Part shown: piece by piece, positions 60,077 through 64,000 of the stretch | Numbering within the stretch: the first letter of the stretch is position 1 | Layout of the letters: the number at the start of each line of letters is the position of its first letter | NCBI GenBank assembly: GCA_021613535.1 | Contig: CP075496.1 | Location: 2,294,001 to 2,358,000, forward strand | Length of the DNA: 64,000 nucleotides | Direction: 5' to 3' | From: Adineta vaga | Lineage: Eukaryota > Rotifera | Position numbers and translations under genes: made by a program | The notes under the pieces: model-generated | The model's database searches: none | What the model saw: the letters and a program-made list of their open reading frames with translations, nothing else | Told to the model about the DNA's origin: nothing

Positions 60077-62280
60077 TTATATAACAAGTGTCTTCGTACT
60101 ATAATTTGTTATAGATGATTCTGATGAAAATCCGTATGTCGTCGGTATGGAAATTGGTGTCGATGGTACTGATGACTCTTTTTTCATTTCTAATATGAGA
60201 TTTTCTGTATGAGTTCTTAGATGATCACCAAATTTCTTCAAAGGTACCCATTTCATACAATGTTTCCATAAACATCGTTGAATCTTCAAAGAAAAACAGT
60301 ATTCAATAATATAAAAGTAAATTTGTATACACATACGGTAGATGAATGTTGAACATGAAAAAGTCGAGCATGAGTAAAAACATCTTCACGACGAGAAAAT
60401 GGTTGTCGACAAGATGCATACTATACAATAGAAAGAACGAAAAGATCATTGTTTCATTGATATCAATTACAAAAATAAGAAGACAACACTTACTTCACAT
60501 CGATATATTTGATTAATATCACATTGTAATACTTCAATTGTACCACTCTCCATTCCACAATAGACCTAGAAGAAGGAAAATAAACGATAAGTAATATTTA
60601 CAATGATTCGTTTGTCTTATTACAAGATTATTTTTATAGATCATTGAAATAATCGATTGACTTGTTGATGTTGTTAACTGTTGAATTAATTCATGAGTTT
60701 GAATATTAAATATTTTAATTAAGCCATCAAGTGATGAAGCAATTAATAGATGCTGTTGTTGATTCATGGCAATATTTGTCACAGCTTTTTCGAATTCTTT
60801 ATATTCATAGACAATTGTACCATTTAGAAAATTATGTACAACAATTTTTTTATCGGCAGAACAACTATATAATAAATGATGTGTAGAATCAACGATTAAT
60901 TGACGAGGAGATTTCGTATGACCTAGAAAAAAAGAAATAGAATTTCATCTCCAAAACATTTCAATCATACCTGCTAATGTCAACCGTCGTTGTTCATTTA
61001 GTAATGAAATAACAACAATAGATCCATCAAACGATGATGCTATCAATAAATGACGTCCATCGGGATCACGCGTTGCTGCCACTGCTGATACAACATATGG
61101 TGAACATTTGATTGTATGAATGACACACATCTATAGAATACAAATATAATTGATAGAAAAAAAGGATCTTTAAAATATTTCACCTTTTTCAATGATATAA
61201 ATGCTACTTCACCTGAACCTAATCCAACCATTAAAATATGAAATTTAACAGCTGTACAATGTACAGGTGCAGCAAGCATTATTTCTCCTTTTGGTTCATG
61301 CGATGGATGATCACGATATAATCTGACTGTTTGATCAAAACCAGCAACACATAATATTGTTCCACCAAATCGTTTACAATGTGCTACTTGTAATGTTTGT
61401 GTACCACCGTTGGGTGTAAATATTGGTTGATGACGAGTATGTTCAAGTAATGTTTGTGTTTGATAGAATCGTACTTGACCATTGAGAGAACATGAATAGA
61501 GTAAACCACGATACATACGTAAACAAACAATAGGACTTTGATGTTTTGTTGTCATAATACCTGGACGTGGTTGTTGATATTTTGTACGTTGATGAATTTT
61601 ACCTAAACGTCGACGATGCATCATACGCCAGACTTTATAATAATTTACTGGAGGATAGTACTGAATTGATGTTACTTTTGTTGATACGGATGATTCAGTA
61701 CCAGGACGACGACGTTTAAGTACATTACCGAGAATTTCAGGACCAACTGTTGATCGAGCTGTTGTACGAAATAAACCTGAGCAGGTACCAAGTAGAAAAT
61801 CAATTAATTGTTGGCCAGATATTGTAATCAAATCACATGATAGATCATCATCAACTTTCTGATTTAAATAGAAAAACGATCATTTTTTTTTTATTCCAAA
61901 AAATTGTATAAGTTAGTTAATTGATGTACCTGTTCGTCAGATATTCGTTCAAGTTGATTTCGTACATAGAAAACTTTCATTTCAAAAGGCATTGTCTGTT
62001 CATAAGGTGATTGTTGTTGTTGTAGATTAATTAACTGAGAATGATTGATTATTTTTTTTTTTGATTTATTATAAATTTGTCGATTAATTTTATCCATATC
62101 TTTTCGCTCAACAAAATGATGTCGAAGATTTGATCGTTGAGCAATTTGTAAACATAATTGAGAAAGAATGTCTCGACCTCGACGAGATGATAAAGAACCA
62201 AGAAATGTACAACTAACTGAAGATGATGAAGGAGATACATCAGAATGTATGGAGCTTCCCGTAGATTCCATTTTAGACAT
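60077..62280 (-). CDS. WD40-repeat protein with C-terminal C2H2 zinc fingers (ZNF106-like architecture)
   Basis: Eight or so exons. An N-terminal region (MSKMESTGSSIHSDV...) contains a Gln/Leu helix. Then WD40-like blades follow: SPIVCLRMYRGLLYSCSLNG, GGTILCVAGFDQTVRLY, VSAVAATRDPDGRHLLIASS, HLLYSCSADKKIVVHNF and HLLIASSLDGLIKIFNI. The C-terminus has two C2H2 fingers: YRCEYASCRQPF...THARLFH and RCLWKHCMKW...HLRTH. WD40 repeats followed by zinc fingers recall ZNF106, but the mammalian protein is far longer, so the match is architectural. A nucleic-acid or protein scaffold role is inferred. The start at 62280 is the first ATG, MSKMES; no upstream exon found. Confidence 0.62.
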
Positions 62281-62957
62281 GGTCTCTTTTGGAATAAGTT
62301 TTAAACAGGATCAAAATATGCGACTAATACACGTAGCTTAGTGAATATCAAACATAAGATATATGATCGGTCAAACAAAAATGGTTAAGTTTAGTCAGAT
62401 CTATTGCAATTCGTAATAGGAATTGATGTCAATCTACCAATCAGAATATTTTGAGATGCCTCGACAACAACAAATGAGGAAAATATTCGATAAAAACAAG
62501 TGATTTTACAGTTTTTCTCGTACTCTTGTCATTAATTAAGATAGTTTTGTAAGTTATTATATTGTTTAGTAGTAATAAAGATCGTTAAAATGTGTTACAA
62601 AGTTATTGGAATGACCCAAATTCTGTAGATGGCGTTGGTTCTCTTTGAATACTACGTTACGATTATCATTTTTTAGGTGATGTAATAGAATGCAATATTT
62701 CAAAAATGCAAATAGGTCTAAAAACTCTTATGATGATATGAATCATACTATTCAATGTGACAACTCCTTTGTACAAGACTAAAATGATTGAAGAAGCGAG
62801 GACTCTAGTACTCATGTAGTTATACATCTGTTTTCTTTCTCATGTAAGAAAATGTTTATTATTGAATTAAAATAAAAAGAGATAAGACAATGTTTTCTTA
62901 TATTTATATCTATCATTAATTATTTCCAATAGTATAACGACATTGAGTGATAATACA
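62281..62957. other. Divergent promoter region
   Basis: About 0.68 kb between the WD40 gene start and the SGNH gene start; AT-rich, no gene. Confidence 0.45.
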
Positions 62958-63855
62958 ATGCGGACTCTATTTGTTATTCTTCTTTCTTTTCAATTGTGTA
63001 TTATTACACATCAACAAGGTTAGTACTATTGAACATAGAATACCTTACATATATAAATCGATCATATAAAATCAAGATTATACATTACCATTTCTCTTCA
63101 AGTTGTCACTCTATTTTATTGATAGTTGTTTCATTGGAAAAAGAGATGCTATATGCGTTACATAGAAAATGATGTCGTATTAAGTTTTGTCTTAGATTAA
63201 TATTATCATTTGTTTATACAGGTGGAAGATATGTAGTTGGCTTAGGAGATTCATTCACATCTGGTGGTGGTTCAAAGTCGTATCCACACATTGCTGCTGG
63301 ATTATTAAATTGGCAAGTACGTAATTTTGCTGTAGGTGGCTCAAAAACACACAATATATTTACACAATTAGTTAGCGCTGGTACTGTCTTACCTTTAGCA
63401 ACTCATGTTGTTTTAACAATTGGTGGTAATGATTTGAATGGAATTGGAAGTTTAGTAGATATTGCAAAGGTTAATATCACATTATTTGAAGAGAAATGTG
63501 ACAAATTTAAGCCAACACTCGTATCAACTTACAATCAAATCAAAGCTGCCATTCGTCCTGAAGCTAAAATCTATGCTCTACCGTATGTCGATTTCACAGT
63601 GTTGGTAATAAAATTCCATATGAGCTTGAATCTCATCAAATACTTCAAGCATTAAATAAAGTTGTTAAAAATGCAGCTGCTGAAGCAAATATTAACTATG
63701 TAGATACTGTAGTATCGGCATTTCTTGGCCATGAAATGTATTCATCTGATCCATACATCGATAGTTTCCAACATCCAACAAATGCAGTTCATCCTAATTT
63801 GAAAGGTTATGCCAAGATCGGACAGGTTCTTGCTGCTTATTTGCAAGCAAATTGA
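62958..63855 (+). pseudogene. Secreted SGNH/GDSL hydrolase, one-base frameshift
   Basis: Exon 1 (62958 to about 63018) encodes a signal peptide (MRTLFVILLSFQLCIITHQQ). Exon 2 starts near 63221 with GGRYVVGLGDSFTSGGG. Block I (GDS serine), block II Gly (GGSKT), block III GGND with the Asn, and block V with DSFQHPTNAVHPN (His) are all present in order, so this is an SGNH hydrolase acting on ester substrates. Reading frame is lost near 63592 in a TTT-type run (DF then HSVGNKIPYELESH in the next frame), one base short. The rest continues cleanly to the stop at 63853-63855. It could be a consensus error rather than a pseudogene. Confidence 0.8.
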
Positions 63856-64000
63856 GAACGATGATGTACCTCTAATACTGATAAGAGAAGATATGAATGT
63901 AGATCTCCAACCCTCAGTACTTTTATTATCAAAGTAATAATTGAAGAATAAACACAAATGTTCGATTACTATATCTCTTATCTACATAACATGATGGACG

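Noticed and set aside
1-64000. Bacterial features such as operators, Shine-Dalgarno sites, CRISPR, insertion sequences
   Set aside because: The window is eukaryotic with intron-bearing genes; no arrays of spaced repeats or transposase domains seen.

Overview
The window looks like nuclear DNA of a bdelloid rotifer (Adineta/Rotaria type). It is very AT-rich. Genes are split by many introns, mostly about 45-70 bases with GT...AG ends, and animal-specific families are present: WDR62/MAPKBP1, chondroitin sulfate synthase, an MRL (RIAM/lamellipodin) adaptor, a two-Ig cell-surface protein, SNX3 and an MAP2K-like kinase. One locus (49.3-52.3 kb) has the ADP-ribosyltransferase-like architecture that I associate with bdelloids. 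The genus is an inference; no rRNA, tRNA, telomere repeat, intact transposon or CRISPR array was recognised.

Layout. 1-3.7 kb: WDR62/MAPKBP1-like gene (-), cut by the window edge. 5.6-6.6 kb: WrbA-type flavoprotein (+). 6.7-10.8 kb (-): CFAP97-like ciliary protein, SNX3/12, and a GPI-type two-Ig protein. 12.7-20.3 kb: a recent segmental duplication carrying a free-standing KY-type C-terminal domain and a HAD phosphatase. The HAD copy at 14 kb is wrecked; the copy at 20 kb is complete but lacks the catalytic Asp. 20.4-23 kb: NT5DC 5'-nucleotidase family (-). 23-25 kb: decayed sequence. 25.4-26 kb: Asn/Gln/Gly-rich prion-like surface protein (-). 26.8-31.3 kb: chondroitin sulfate synthase (-). 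35.4-43 kb: MRL adaptor (-). 45.8-49 kb: four compact signalling/trafficking genes (EF-hand protein, short syntaxin, MGxC lipid-anchored protein, small AKAP-like protein). 49.3-52.3 kb: ART-like protein and a close downstream partner (+). 53.2-55.9 kb: a large inverted repeat with two divergent cysteine-rich secreted-protein genes. 57.3-58.8 kb: MAP2K-like kinase (+). 59.1-62.3 kb: hypothetical protein and a WD40/C2H2 protein (-). 63-63.9 kb: SGNH/GDSL hydrolase (+).

Themes. Several copies or paralogues have lost a defining residue while keeping the fold: HAD Asp to Gly, syntaxin zero-layer Gln to His, ART Arg to Lys, and a second MAP2K activation-loop phosphosite to Gly. Three genes carry a single-base frameshift, each in a short A/T run, so either pseudogenisation or long-read consensus error must be considered. 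Both a direct segmental duplication with an apparent microhomology junction and a roughly 1-kb-arm inverted repeat lie here, which fits the rearranged, palindrome-containing genomes described for bdelloids. Exon borders were placed by eye from splice consensus, reading frame and family resemblance recalled from memory; no alignment or database search was run.
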